Of a DNA stretch of 64,000 bases, positions 24,621-36,984 are shown piece by piece. Position numbers and translations under genes: made by a program. The stretch comes from Daphnia pulex (taxonomy: Eukaryota > Arthropoda > Branchiopoda > Diplostraca > Daphniidae). Position 1 is the stretch's first letter, and each line of letters begins with the position of its first letter. The notes beneath the pieces are model-generated. The model was not told the origin of the DNA. It ran no database searches and saw only the letters and a program-made list of their open reading frames with translations. Where the stretch lies: contig NC_060019.1 in NCBI RefSeq assembly GCF_021134715.1, positions 12,786,001-12,850,000 on the forward strand, written 5' to 3'.

Positions 24621-26694
24621 GTCGTAGGCCCAAGTCGTTTCTTCTTCTGTTGGTGGAGACGAGAATTTTACAGGGTCACAGAACCGGATTTTCACAGTAG
24701 CCCTTTTTTTACTCTTAACAGCTATCCTTGTAGAGTGCAGATTACGCCGGATGCGATTCGATTTTCTTTTTCGGATGCAGCTAGAGCCCCGCAAGAAAAA
24801 CGAAAGAGGAAGAAGAAGAAAAAAGAGCTGTAGGAGGGAATCTTTATAGGCGGCTTAACTGGATCCTTGTGCACACCAAGGGAGGATGAAGATGAAGAAG
24901 AAAATAAAAAGAAATTTTTTTTTTCGGGGGGGCTTTTTTCTTCCATCTCCGTTTGAAGAATAGGATGGAAAATTTTTACCATTGGCCTCGTCGTGATTTA
25001 GCCTTCTTCGTCCGGGGCGTGACTAATGAGCCGCAATTTGCTCTAGCCAGCCTTTTTTTTCTCTCTTGATTCCTTCTTTCTTCCTCCCTTCGTCTTCCGT
25101 CACACTCGGATAGAGCCCCTCAACTATACTACGACTACTACCAAGTTACTCTATTCCCCACTACACCGGTTTTATCTGCCCCTTTTTCTCTCTCTCTGTG
25201 AAAAAGTCAGTCTTCCTCTTCCACCGTGGCAGTCGGGAGAAAAACCAACCTTGATTCGGTTTACTTGTTCCCGGAGTCTCTCCCACGAGTCTCAGCAGCT
25301 TGGGCTCTCACTTGACTGTCAAGGCCCAGCTCACAATCCAATGCCAATCCAATTGGAGGCGAAAGATATCGGCAACTGTGAGAAAATGAGCTTCCCCCCC
25401 AAACATAAAAGGAGAACCAGCGGCAAATAAAGAGGGAAAACAAATAAAAAGAAAAATCAATGCCATCACCACAGCTACCACCACGTCCATCTGACGCAAC
25501 CGTTGCGATAGTTATTATTCTTTTTATATACAACACTCAAGGTAAATAGAGAGAAAGAGAGAGAGAGACGAGACAATATAATGTATCGTTTCTCTTAACT
25601 AAAAGTCGATACAGTTGAACGGCCGCTCGCCAGAGAAGACGAGAGAGTCTTACGGTTTTTAAACACGTCCTTAATGAGTCATAACGGGGACGCGGTTGAA
25701 CGAATCGCTCGCTCTTTTGGGTCCCTCTATTTTTATGATTTCTGTCGTTAGTTTGTCGACAGTCTTTTTTTTTCTTCTCTCTTCTTCTCTCCTCTTCTTC
25801 TTCGTCCATCGCATCCACATTGCGGCAATCTGTTTAGGGGCGGAGACCCAAAACATTGACGACCTCAATTGCTAAACTGGGCGGTTTATTTTCTATTCTT
25901 TTCCCTCCTGAATGGCTGAAATTCAAAAAAAAAAAAAAAGGCAACTTTTTGCGTGTGTTTAGATTTGATTTTAACAATCTGGCCACTGACCTGAAAAGAA
26001 TTTAAAAATAAAAATTTCAGAAAAATTCTAAACTTTTACTTTTTGTTTTGTTGATGATTGGTTGTCCACAGGTTGACCGCGGCCGTCGGTTTGTTCAGGT
26101 CGACTTCCTCTTCTCTTTTGGAGTTGGCATCCGCTTCCCGCCATCCGGTCGCTCCGCAACCGGATATGAAGAGGAAAGAAGAGGGAGATAGTGAAAAAGC
26201 CATAAACAAACGTTGAAAGAAGGAAAGAAGAAAGAAAATAGGGGACTCTGGATCAAACAGACAACAACAACAACAACATCACGTGACGAGTGAAGAGATG
26301 ATGGTTCAATCCATCTCTTGTTTCCAGCTCTAAAAAACTAAACAACACGAACAACTTTTCCCGAAAAACAAGAAACAAGAGAGGACGGATTAAACAACAA
26401 CAACCCCCTAAAAGTTGCTGTTGTTGTCCTTTTTCCAAACGACTAATACAACAACTGGTCGGGAGACGTGAGAGAGTGAGAGGTTCAGTGGGGCCATCTC
26501 CCAGAATAGCGACCAACGCCCCTTAACGTGTTTGAAAGGAGGGAGGAGGGACCGGACGGACTGGTTTTTTCTTCTTCCTTTTTTTTGTTAAAAAATAAAA
26601 AGGGAGTTGGTGTGCCGGGATCCCTGGATCGTTGGTTCATCCGTCCGGATACCTAAAATAACCTTCTCTCCTCTTCTTCGGCTACCTCCTCGTT

Positions 26695-26733
26695 TGTGTG
26701 TGTGTGTGTCGTGTGGGTTTGTGTGTGTGTGTG
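26695..26733. repeat. (GT)n microsatellite in the RASSF8 5' region
   Basis: An interrupted GT run about 110 bases upstream of the RASSF8 start codon, probably in the 5' UTR or an adjoining intron. Confidence 0.8.
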
Positions 26734-26841
26734 AGCTGATTCGTTCGTGCGTGTACCATGAAGGAGCTCGTCTTTTCCAGCAACTATCCGGGTTAGAGTT
26801 GCCCGTCCCGTCAGTGGCCCACCATCCCATCACCATCCGCC

Positions 26842-29800
26842 ATGGAATTGAAAGTTTGGGTGGAGGGTATCCAGCGGGTCGTCTGTGGCGTATGCGACCG
26901 GACAACTTGCCAAGTTTGTCGTCTCTTCTTTTGATTTTTATTTCTAAAATTCTTTTCGTCCTTGTTGTGTCTGAAAATGTTTTCAGGGTTCTAATTTTCG
27001 CTGGAATTTCTGTCGACTTTGGCTTTTTTCAGGATGTCGTCTATGCGCTGGCACATGCGACGGGCAAGACGGGCCGCTTCACGCTCATCGAGCGCTGGCG
27101 CAGCAACGAGAGGCTCCTGGCACCCCACGAACACCCCCTCAAGGTGATTCATCTGTCACTCTCTATATGAAAATCTCTTTATAACAGACACACACACACC
27201 CATCCGGTTGTGGCCGGGTCGTCGCAGTCGAATGAATGACAGGGCGGCCCTACCAGCAAAGCAGCAGCAGCAGCCGCAAGCGGACACAATTTCCATAGAG
27301 CGACAGCAGCAAGGAGCATCAGCTCTTGTCTCGTAGCCAACAGGGACTCGATCCTCCTCCTCATCGTTGTCGTCCCATTCCGCATTTGAGTTGGCCCCTT
27401 TTGTTGTGTGTGTGTCAGGAATTTGAGAGCCGAGCGATTCTATTGCGTCCGTCCCATCAGAATAGTTGCCGGGGTGATGAATACGACGTGTCCCCTCCTC
27501 GCCAAAATGGAAATAGAAAAAAAAAAAGTCGACCCGAAAAATCAAATGCGATCCATCATAGAGGGCCGGAATTTCGACTCCTCTTCACTCCTCCCTTTTC
27601 CTCTCTCTCTCACCCGAAAAAACCCCGGATCCAACCAAACGGAAGAGAGCGGTCCCGGAATGCCCAAGGAACCGACTCCATCCGCCCTTTCTCTCTACTC
27701 TTAGCTGCGACTCTACTACTGACTGTTGTATTCTCAAGTACACGAACAAACAGACAGACAGACGCTATCCGACATTTGGAGATAGATATAACACGCGCTG
27801 CGTTACAGCAGGAGCAGAGGCGAAACATAAAATAATAAAAAGAAGAAGAAGAAAAAGGAGCGGGATCGTCAGCTGTTTTTTTCCCGTTTTCTTTTGTATG
27901 AGGAGCACAAGTTGAAGGGTTTTATTGCATGCGCTGAAGCGTCGCAACTGTCTTCACCACTCCAAGTGGATCTTGTCCTCCCAATCTCGGCCCCGCCAAT
28001 CGCGCCCCAACCATATCGCCCAGTCTCTCTCTAGTAGAATAGTAGAAAAATGTTCCGGGGCTCTACTGTTGCGACTAACAAACATGTTCTCGATTACGAT
28101 CGCAATAGCAGCCGGATGAAATACGAAAAAGAAAAACATTTCTTCCGCCCGTTCTTTTTTTATTTTTACTTTTTTTCTTGACGCGTCGCCATGACAACTG
28201 AGAGGACCTCTCACTCCTTCTCGCACAATATCGATCATTTTCCCTCCTTTTTTTGTCGATTTTCATTTATTTTGACACTTTTTTTTTCTATTTTCTTGTG
28301 TGTCGCCTCCCTTTTGACAGGTGCTGATGAAATGGGGAGAGTATTCTTCGGATGTCCATTTCATACTCCAGCGGACGGCCCTCGACGCCACGACGGCCAA
28401 TAGGAACGCCATGCAGCCGAATAACAAGAGCTCAAGGCCGACCAAGACGTCAGTCGATCCGCTCCACGGGTTCACTCCGCCACTGACTTCGCCGTCTTCT
28501 CACGGCCAGCACCAGCAGCCGCAGTCCCAGCCAGGAGCGTCTGCAACGGCGACGCCGTCACCGTCCAAGGATTTGAAGAAATCGCTGACGTTCAGCGGCG
28601 GCGTCGGCTCGCCGGTGGCGGCCGGCGATCGCTCACGGCTCCCGCTCAACGTTGGCGTCGTCCGCGGGGTGCCCAAACGTCCCGACAATAACGGCGAATT
28701 GAACGATCACATCGTCGGTCAAAACGGACGCTCGGAATGGACCGATAAATCCGCCTACGCCTCCCGGACGGCCAGTCCTCCTCCGCCGTCGCATCCGCAT
28801 CCGCAAGTTCCTCATGTTCCAGCCTCTTGTTCGTCTCATTACCAGGATAAGAATCAATCGCCGTCATCCAATGACGGCGCACAGCTGGTCTATCCCAGAT
28901 ATGATCCTCCGCTATACGGACGAGTTCGGCTTCCGGCCGGATCCAACGGCTCATCCAATGACGCCCATTATTCAAGTCCGCCACCTCCTCCTCTTTCCTC
29001 GCACTATCAACAACAACAACAAGATTCTCCGCCGCAGAGCGATTCAGTCAGATTCCCGCCGCCTTACCGGAATCCACCGCCGCCTTTCGCCGGTGAGTGT
29101 TGTCTTACACAACACATTCCGCATTTATTTATTGATATAAAAATAAAAAACAAGAAATCACGCCAAAACTGGCGCTCATTCTTTGGTGGTGAGCGCAATA
29201 CGAGGAAAAAACTCTGCTGGTTTGGCATAGTTAAATATTTCATGATTTCTTGTTTGTTTTGATTGAGAAAAAACTGGCGTCGTCGTCGGTTGCCTCATGG
29301 GGGATCGTTTTTGAGGTGAAGGCGAATCTGCGTCGTCGTCGTCGTCGTCGGGGCTCGTGAATTTTTCACGAGATGCGGTCGACGAGAGGAGAATTCGGTG
29401 GCGACGTTACTTGTGTGTCGAAAGCCACTATGGAATCAATAATTTAAGCCACTTATGAAGGCCCACGGCTGCTGACTCGTTGACGCATCCTTCCCCGCCC
29501 GTCGCGACGTGATGGGAATCGGAATTTGCGCCCCAAAAAGAAAAAGCGGACGAATCTTGAACGATTTCTTGAACCATTTTTTCACGTTGCCTATTTTTTT
29601 CTCTTCTCTTTTTTTTGATTAGGAGGTTCGAGACAGCCACCCCCGCCCCCGTATAGGGAACCGCCACGTCCGTCCCCCTTGGGAGGAGGAGGAGGCAGAG
29701 GTTCGTCGCCGTATCGGTCCAGTCCAGCACCGGCAGCCAACGCCATGACGCCGTCACCCGGTCGCAGTACGTCGACACCCCCTCGGCCGTCGCCCGTCCG

Positions 29801-31936
29801 CTATGACACCAATGTCCAGCCAAATGACGACTCGGTCCCAGCATTCGATGGCAGGGACGACCCATCACGACGGTCCAGGCGCAACCTCAGACTGGTAAAT
29901 AAACCGAACAGCTTTTTGGGGGTTTATTTCTTCTTTTTTTCCTGTCTTGTAACAACAAATTAAGCGGAAGAAAAATTGGGAGTCGAGCCCGTTTTTTGGG
30001 GTGTAGTAAATCAATTATGGCTCGAGGATAGATTCATTTGTCAGCAAGGGAACGAGTTTGGCAGCTTGTTTCTTTCCTTATCGCCCGTTTTTGGGTGGTT
30101 CTGAACGAGTCGCCCATATTTCTTGTTGTTGCCTCGATCGAGTTTTTATTATAGCTGTAATCCGAGAGAGAAGGAGCGATAGGAGCGATAACGATTTGGA
30201 ATGCTTTGATTTATTTGACGCTATATAACCCAAACAAAAACAGGATTTGAGTGGTGGGAACGCGCCGCGAACGCCGAGTCCGCCGTCGGATCCGCAGCAA
30301 GCGCAGCTCATCCAGCGGGTGAACCGGCAGCGAGGTGCGCTGGATGAGCAGCAGGAGAAATTGATCCAACTAGAGCAGGAGCTGCTCGGCTGGGAGGAGC
30401 AGCTGCATCGGCGACTGGACGACGAGCGCCAACAACTCAATCGGGAACTGACTCAACTCGAGGATCGATGCCGTCAGCAAGAAAATCAAGTATATATACT
30501 GCATGGGATGGATGTCATCATTCATATCGATTCAACAAGTCTTGACTGCAATTTTTCCTTTTTTCTCTGTTTCTTTCCTGGAAACTCCAAAGTTATCAGA
30601 TCTTTACGACGTTGAAGTCGAATGGGAACAAGTTTGTCGGGAAGGACAGGACCTGACGGAAGAGTTGGCTCGATTGCAGACTGACGTGTCGTCGCTGGAT
30701 TCGCAAGTCAACGCCTGCGAGCCTACACTTCGGTATGAATATAGAGTTACCAAAGCAGAAATCAGCATGAAATGCCATGATAAAAAAAAAAAAAACTTTT
30801 TTTTCCGGTTGAAACTTGATTCCTGCTATAACGATCAAACATTTATTCACGTTGCGTTTTTCTTTTCTGTTTTTTTTCTCTGTGCGTGACACGCACAGAC
30901 TTTTGAGGGCGGACGTCAGCGAAGCCGAGGAAAGTCTGGTGAAGGAACTCGAGTCGGAATTGGCCCGCGTCCGAGCCGATCTCGATTCGGCCGGCCAGGA
31001 GGAGCACGATTTGAACCAAGAGGATCAAACCACTGCCGAAGAAGTGGCCCAATCGGAATCTCACGTTCGGTCACTTCGCTCGCAAATGGATCAGCTGACG
31101 CAGGAGATCAAACAGGCCAATCTCCAGTCGCTGAGCATCGCCCCGGCCGACGACTTGAAAATCCTCTTGGAAGGTAACATGACACGACGATCGTATTAAA
31201 AACTCTCTTTTGTCAAAACGGAGCGCAGCAGTCCAAACTAAACTATTGAATTCAATCACATTCGCTCCGCTTAATGAACTTGATGGACTTGACTGTATCA
31301 TAAAGTTAGCCAAAGGCCTTGGTTAGTCGTACAGCGTATACAGTATATTGCGGAAAGGGGGAGAGACTTTGTAAGAGTTGGCTCTGTTGTCCCCCTTTTC
31401 TCTTATCTTATTGGGGCTAATAAGTTGCGTGTCTAAAGTCCCTTAGCTTCATTCAGTGATGGGGGCCGAGTGCAGCGCCGCACCTAAGCCCCTTCTCTCC
31501 CTCGCCGTCGTTCCCTTTGACGTCGTAATAACTCAGGGAGACTTGAAAGAGTCAAAGCAATAAGAGGCAAAGCCGACTTGACGATCGTTTAAAAGGTTTG
31601 ATATAGAATCGAGATAAATGAATGATTACATCGCTCAACTTGTGTAGTAGTTGGTTGGGTGGTGTTCCCTCTCGCTGGTAATCCTCTCACTGTCATTATT
31701 GATCATTTTCTTTAGCTCTTCTTTTTGATTGCACACACGAGCGCGTGGCCATTTATTACCAAGATTATTACGGTTATTTGTGATGATGTCTTCATCTTTC
31801 TTTCTCTTTTTTTGGGGGGTGGAATTTGATTACAGGCCACAACAAGACGGGCCACAGTCGGCGTATGCTGGGATCGCCGCGGCAGCTGGAGAATCCCGTC
31901 CCTACCAATAAGAACCCGCACGGAGTCTGGGTTTGA
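26842..31936 (+). CDS. RASSF8: Ras association domain-containing protein 8 (N-terminal RA-domain RASSF)
   Basis: Eight exons: 26842-26913, 27033-27143, 28321-29092, 29623-29894, 30244-30489, 30593-30732, 30899-31173, 31836-31936; 662 residues, all phases agree. The N-terminus ([17 protein letters not shown], then [20 protein letters not shown] and [19 protein letters not shown]) is the ubiquitin-like RA domain at the extreme N-terminus, diagnostic of RASSF7/8. A long Pro/Ser-rich linker follows (residues about 85-410), then coiled coils rich in Gln/Glu/Leu (about 420-620). The protein ends in GVWV, a hydrophobic tail that could be a class II PDZ ligand. RASSF8 in flies acts with ASPP at adherens junctions to limit growth through Src control; that role here is inferred. 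The start ATG sits in CCGCCATGG, a good initiation context. Confidence 0.93.
27144..28320 (+). other. RASSF8 intron 2
   Basis: The intron splits the RA domain between the LAPHEHPLK and VLMKWGEY segments, phase 0, with donor AAG|GTGATT and acceptor TTGACAG. It contains simple sequence and short open frames without recognisable domains. Confidence 0.75.
29331..29350. repeat. (CGT)n run in a RASSF8 intron
   Basis: A perfect trinucleotide run between coding exons 3 and 4. Confidence 0.8.
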
Positions 31937-33187
31937 TGATTGAAAGACATCTCACGTAACTGTATCTCCCTTTTCTCCCCTCTCGTTATCGTTTCTTTTT
32001 CTTTTTTTCCGCATTCTTCTTTTTTGTCTTTTTGAACAGAAGACAAAAAACACACACACACAAATCTCAGATTTATTTGATTCTTTTCCCTTCTTCACTA
32101 CCCAAACAGAACTGTGTACAGGACGATGAAATATTTTTTTTTTCTTTTGGGGGCTTTAGAGAGAGAGAGAAACACTATAGTTGAGGTCGTCGCTAGCCGC
32201 GCTTGAATTGATTACATAACGACCGAGGCTTTATAAATTCTCTTTTTCGTTTTTTCACAGTCAATTTTGTTGTTTTTCTCTTCTCGTGAATTTTCCTTTT
32301 TTTTGTTTTCTCTCCCCAGCACCATATCGTTGCTCTGTGCCTTTCATTTCTCTCTACTTTAATACCAGAAAAAAAGCAAAAAAACATTTAGTGTGTCGCC
32401 ATTTTCATTGTGTAACGTTGTTGATGTTTTTTGTCGTGTGTCTCTCTCTCGAGTTTGTACTGTGTCTAGCCTATTTGTTTTTTCTCTCTTTCTTTCTCTC
32501 CGTGTGTGTATGTACGTGTGTGCGTGTGTACAGTGTTGAAGCCAAAGATTCCTGCGCTACGATTCTCCCACCTTCTGATGGCCCCGCGTTGCGCGTTTCC
32601 TCCTCTCGTCAGTAGCCGGAAATGGTATTATTATTATTTTGCTCTGCACAGTACAAACACAAGAAAAAGTTAAAGAGAAAAACAACAACCTCCCCCCCCC
32701 CCTCTCCTTTAATCAGAAAATTGTCCCGTCTTACTCTCTTACCGTCCCCATTTTTTCTTTTTTCTTCGGATGTCTCACCAGTGACTTGACTGATAACAAA
32801 AAAAGAGAAAAGAGCCAAAAAAAAAAAAAGACTTTAGTGTCTTTTTTTTTCCTGTCATTTTTCTTTTTGTGTTTTCCTTTTTGGACAAAAATTCCTGTTT
32901 CTTCTCTTCGGTGTGTACCACATTGTCTTTACTAACTGACGACGTCAAAAGAGACAAAAAAGACGACATTGTTGAATCAAATAGACAGCACAGTATTTCA
33001 TTCGATTATAGTTGCTTTCGGTTTAGTAGTTTTGTAGTAGTTAGTGTATACGTACAACAAACATTAAGGTCTAGTTTAAGACACACACAAACAATAACGC
33101 ACAGTCAGGAATGGGATTTCCGATTTTCTTCTTTTTCTTCTTCTTGTTGATTGACTCTCGGATGATTTTGGCATTTCTTTTTTCTTT
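31937..33187. other. Convergent intergenic region between RASSF8 and SCYL2
   Basis: The 3' ends of RASSF8 (+) and SCYL2 (-) face each other across 1.25 kb of T-rich, low-complexity DNA with poly-C (about 32692-32702) and poly-A runs. This should hold both 3' UTRs. No coding exon is visible. Confidence 0.6.
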
Positions 33188-36023
33188 TTAACTTAATAAA
33201 TCGTCTATATCGGAACGGGCGAGTGGGCGGAATGCCGCCGGAGCAGTCGAGTTGCCGGGCTGAACAAAAGTCGATTGCGGCATCATCATCATCATCATCG
33301 AGTTTAGTTGTTGTTGTTGTTGGTTAAACTGCGGTTGCTGCTGTTGTTGGCTTTGTGGAATCAGCGGCGTGGCCATCATTCTCATTTGAGACTGTTGAAT
33401 TGGCACAGCAGTGGGCAGAGCAGCAGCTGCCGGACTCTGGCCCCACGAAGGCGGAGCGAACGGTTGACTTGTCGGAGTAGCAGCAGGACTCCATTGATTA
33501 GCCGGTCGGATGGCTCCCATTCCTCCCATGGCACTCAAATTGGAGTGAATCATGGAACTAACTGGATCTTTGTTGACTCCTCCTCTGCCTGCTGCTGCTG
33601 CTGCTGTCGCGTTGGCTCGTTGCGTCCCGTTAATGTTGTTATTATTCCAGGTTGGCGGCGTGTTGTTTGGCGCTGGTCGTAATGACATCATGTTCGACGT
33701 CGCCGGTTTAGCAGCAGCAGCGGCCGCCGTAGCGGGACCGGAATCGATACGGCTGTTTGTAATAACATTACTAGTCATCGATGGAGTAGTGGCAGTCTGA
33801 GTAGACGACGCCACGGTCGTTTGTTTGCTCGTTGTTGTTGCCTCGCTCTGAGAGGTCGATAACTGGGCGAATAAAGCATCGATTTGTTGCGACACGACGC
33901 TGGAAGAAGAAGAGTTGTGGGTCCCGGATGAACTCTGTTGGGCTGAGCCTCCTCCGCCGCCCGTCGCCGAATTTCTCGATGACGAATCGCCCAGCGACAA
34001 ATTCCCAAGAGCCGAGCGCTGTTCGTCTTGCAGGGCGGCCACGCTCTCCAATTTCGTCTTCTGCTCCTCTTCCACTTTGGCCAGCATCTCTTTGACCATG
34101 GCGACGAGTGCCCGGAATTGAGTCAACGACAGTCCCGGTTCGACTAGCAGCGGGAAGAGAAAGGGAACAATTTGCGTGGCAATGACTTCTTTCGGTATTC
34201 CCAGTCGCGGGTGTTCCAGGGCGATTTTATACACCCCCAGAATGGCCATGACGACGGCCGGGTCCCTGGACGGGATGGCGGGCAGCATGGGCAGAATGTC
34301 GTCCAACACCAGCCACTTGTCGACATTGTCCAGCAGTTTGCCGATACAAATGAGGCAGTTGACGCGGACAGAGAGCTGGCCAGAAGGCAGAAGGCAGAGT
34401 TTCTTGATGCGTGGCATCAGCGCGTTTTTCATGGCCGGGTAGTCGATGAGCGAGGCGAAACTGGGGATCACGCTTAAACACAGCTCCTGGATCTGTGGAG
34501 CCGCCTCGGCCTCCAGGGCCCGGTAAATCATGGGCAGCACGTCGGATTTGACATCGTCTGCTGGCGTTTTCTGCAGAAGCAACTCCATTCGCTGCATGAA
34601 GATGAGCAAGATCTGGACAGGCTCCTGAATTTTCATGACGGGTCTCAGGTGCGGCAAAATGTGGGCCACGTAGTTCTCCTTGCTGGCCTCTTGTGCGATG
34701 TGAAGTGCACACGGCAAAATGAAGGGGACCATTGAGGGGTTCACAAACTCTTTGGCCAGACAGGGCATCACACGGTGCAGGCACACACGCTCCGGAAGTC
34801 GTGGCAGAATCTGCGGCAAGCCTTTGAAAAACTGAACAAGAAATTAATTGTTGGTGGTTAAGGCAGTAACATTTTGAATTGTAATTGTACTTGGGATTTC
34901 TGGAGATTATCCCATTGGAAGAGTGAATCGAGATAGTTGAGTGTTTTCACTCCAACGTCATCAAACCAGCTGATTTTGACCAACTGGTGGGCGTCCAGCC
35001 TTTGTTCCGGCGTGGGATGCAGGAGGGAGCGAACGTGATCCACCAATTCTGGCGGTACGCCCTCCATTCTTTGCAATGTCTGCGTGTGCGAAGCGGCATG
35101 TCGGTAAAAGCTCTCCACGTCACCGTCCATCTGCCACGGACTTTTGCCGTTCTGGTAGATGCTGACAATGAGGCAACCGAGCGAATACATGTCGACAGAT
35201 GCTCCGCAACCGATCGTATTGGCTCCATTGCCGTGCCTTCGATGATTACGACCCAGTTCGGGGGCCAAATAATCCAGATTCGACTGCGATACCGGAGATA
35301 GTTCAGGGTCCGGCTCCCTTACTGGCCACAGTTTGCTGGTTGTATCTTGACTCGATGTGCAAAAGTCAAAACCAAAAATTTTGAAGGCTCCTGAAATAGA
35401 AAAATAAGGGATATTTTTGTCTAGTCATTTGAATCTTTTTTAAGAAAAATAGTGATATCACCTTGTTGGTTAATAACGATGGATTCAGGACATATGTTAC
35501 AGTGCAAGAGTTTGACATCATTGTGAAGAAATATAAGCCCCTCGATAAGTTGCTGGAGACCATATTTGATTTCCACTTCAAAAAGCTTGTAATCTCTCAA
35601 CTGCTGAGGCAATGGGCTGACATTTTCATGACATCCAAGAACATTGGCCAGGGAAGCAAAGACCGGCTCTGTAGCAAACGCCAAGCTTTCTCTGCTCTCT
35701 TCCACGGGATGCTGCACTGTGAGAATCTGGGGATGTCTAAGGCGGGTCAGCTGTGCTACACCCCTGCGAAGCACTTCGACTAATTGATCCTTGTCCTTTT
35801 TGGAATATTTTTCCAATAATTTCTTTTCCAACACAAAAATGGATGCTTCTTGCTTGGTCGATTTCTTGTAACCGCTAAATATTTTCCACAAAAGATCGGG
35901 ACCAGCAGATCCAATCAGTTTGCCTACTTCGTATTCCCTTGTCACGGGATTGCCGGGCAAAACACCAGAGAGCTGAGAGACAGTCGTGCTCACGGTCGAT
36001 TTTAATTTGTTGAGCATATCCAT
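33188..36023 (-). CDS. SCYL2: SCY1-like protein 2 (pseudokinase, clathrin-associated)
   Basis: Three exons on the minus strand: 36023-35462, 35390-34891 and 34831-33188, 901 residues, close to the roughly 930 of vertebrate SCYL2. The start at 36023 gives MDMLNKLKSTV followed by GNPVTREYEVGKLIGSAGP, matching the family start. A kinase-like domain covers residues about 30-320: the catalytic loop reads HCNICPES instead of HRD and the DFG position reads GFDF, so it is a pseudokinase, while the APE of the activation loop is kept (YLAPELG). The segment NLQKSQFFKGLPQILP leads into HEAT repeats (about 350-640), then a Gln/Ser/Ala-rich tail ending in DIDDLLS. The family binds clathrin and AP2 and works in trans-Golgi/endosome trafficking. 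It is divergent from the OTU gene upstream. Confidence 0.95.
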
Positions 36024-36984
36024 GATGTAAAAATGTAGTAGTAATGTAAATAAACGACTATTTCTCAGCTGCAACTCTTGGTAAGTGATCTGTCACTTTT
36101 TTTTTCTTTTTATTATTGCCAAATATTCCGGTTCCCCACCTAGCGGTAAAATAAGAAAGCTGCTGTTGAAATTCTTAGAATTCTGCCGGATGGCGGCGCT
36201 AATTGGTAGACGTAAAACAAACAAGAAAAGAAAAGCAATTTCTGCACGTGCCGGCACAGACTCTTAAATAACGGCGAGAGGTGGGGAGATGAAAAAGTGT
36301 CCCATCCCTCGTGTTTCAAGCATAGATAAAAATCTATTTCTTCATTTGTTCATTCAAACCTCTTCACTTCGGCAGCACAGTTTAATCATCCCGTCCTCGT
36401 TTCGAAGGTAAATTGATATGCATAATCTTGTTCAAATTGCTGTGGGTTTCTATTTTTGAATTCGTCTTCTTTCACTCCTTCTTTCTGGTGATTAGTCTGT
36501 AATTTGTCGTTCCCTTTACCCCCCACTTTTTTCAAATATCGACAGTGTGTGTGAATCGCTCGGGACACGTGAAGTTGGCTCGTGCCACCATCTTTCTTTA
36601 CAAATAGTCATTTGCAATCGGATTAACTAGTGTTTGGATTTCTATTGTTGCATTCTTTAATGTATGGTCCTTGCTTATTCTACTATCGTTTGTTAGATTT
36701 AGAAATTTTTGAAATCGGCCATAGCCACCAGCCCTACAACAAAGTTCGTTTTGCAAAACCACGCGTTGTGCCCTTGGGTCAAATTAGTGATCAGTTTTTG
36801 GATCCATAACTTGAAATTACTCGGGTATTTGTCGAGGTGTGGTAATGTCTAGACTTAAAGGGTAGGGTGATGTCTCGATTTTGTCAGTTGGATTTCATGT
36901 CTGGGTGCCAACTCACACGTGTTGGTGAATCACAAGTTTCAACCGTTGTTTTTCTTTTCCAGGACCCACATTACCAACATATCA
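36024..36984. promoter_or_regulatory. Divergent promoter region SCYL2 / OTU gene
   Basis: There are 961 bases between the two start codons. The OTU start codon sits 24 bases after an acceptor (TTTTCCAG at 36962), so its 5' UTR is spliced and its transcription start lies further left, making the shared promoter smaller than the gap. Transcription of SCYL2 probably starts close to 36074-36120. No clear TATA box was seen. Confidence 0.45.

Larger units (their letters stand above)
18175..26841. other. Long intergenic region (3' UTR of matrix gene; likely 5' region of RASSF8)
   Basis: No protein-coding exon is supportable. The first part probably holds the 3' UTR of the matrix-protein gene; an AATAAA lies at 19298-19303. 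The rest is rich in poly-C/T, poly-A, GT and AC runs and purine tracts. A perfect donor at 22564 ends a stretch that could be a non-coding first exon of the downstream RASSF8 gene. Confidence 0.5.

Noticed and set aside
36369-36381. CTTCGGCAGCACA, as at the 5' end of U6 snRNA
   Set aside because: The match is only about 13 bases and the conserved ACAGAGA region does not follow.
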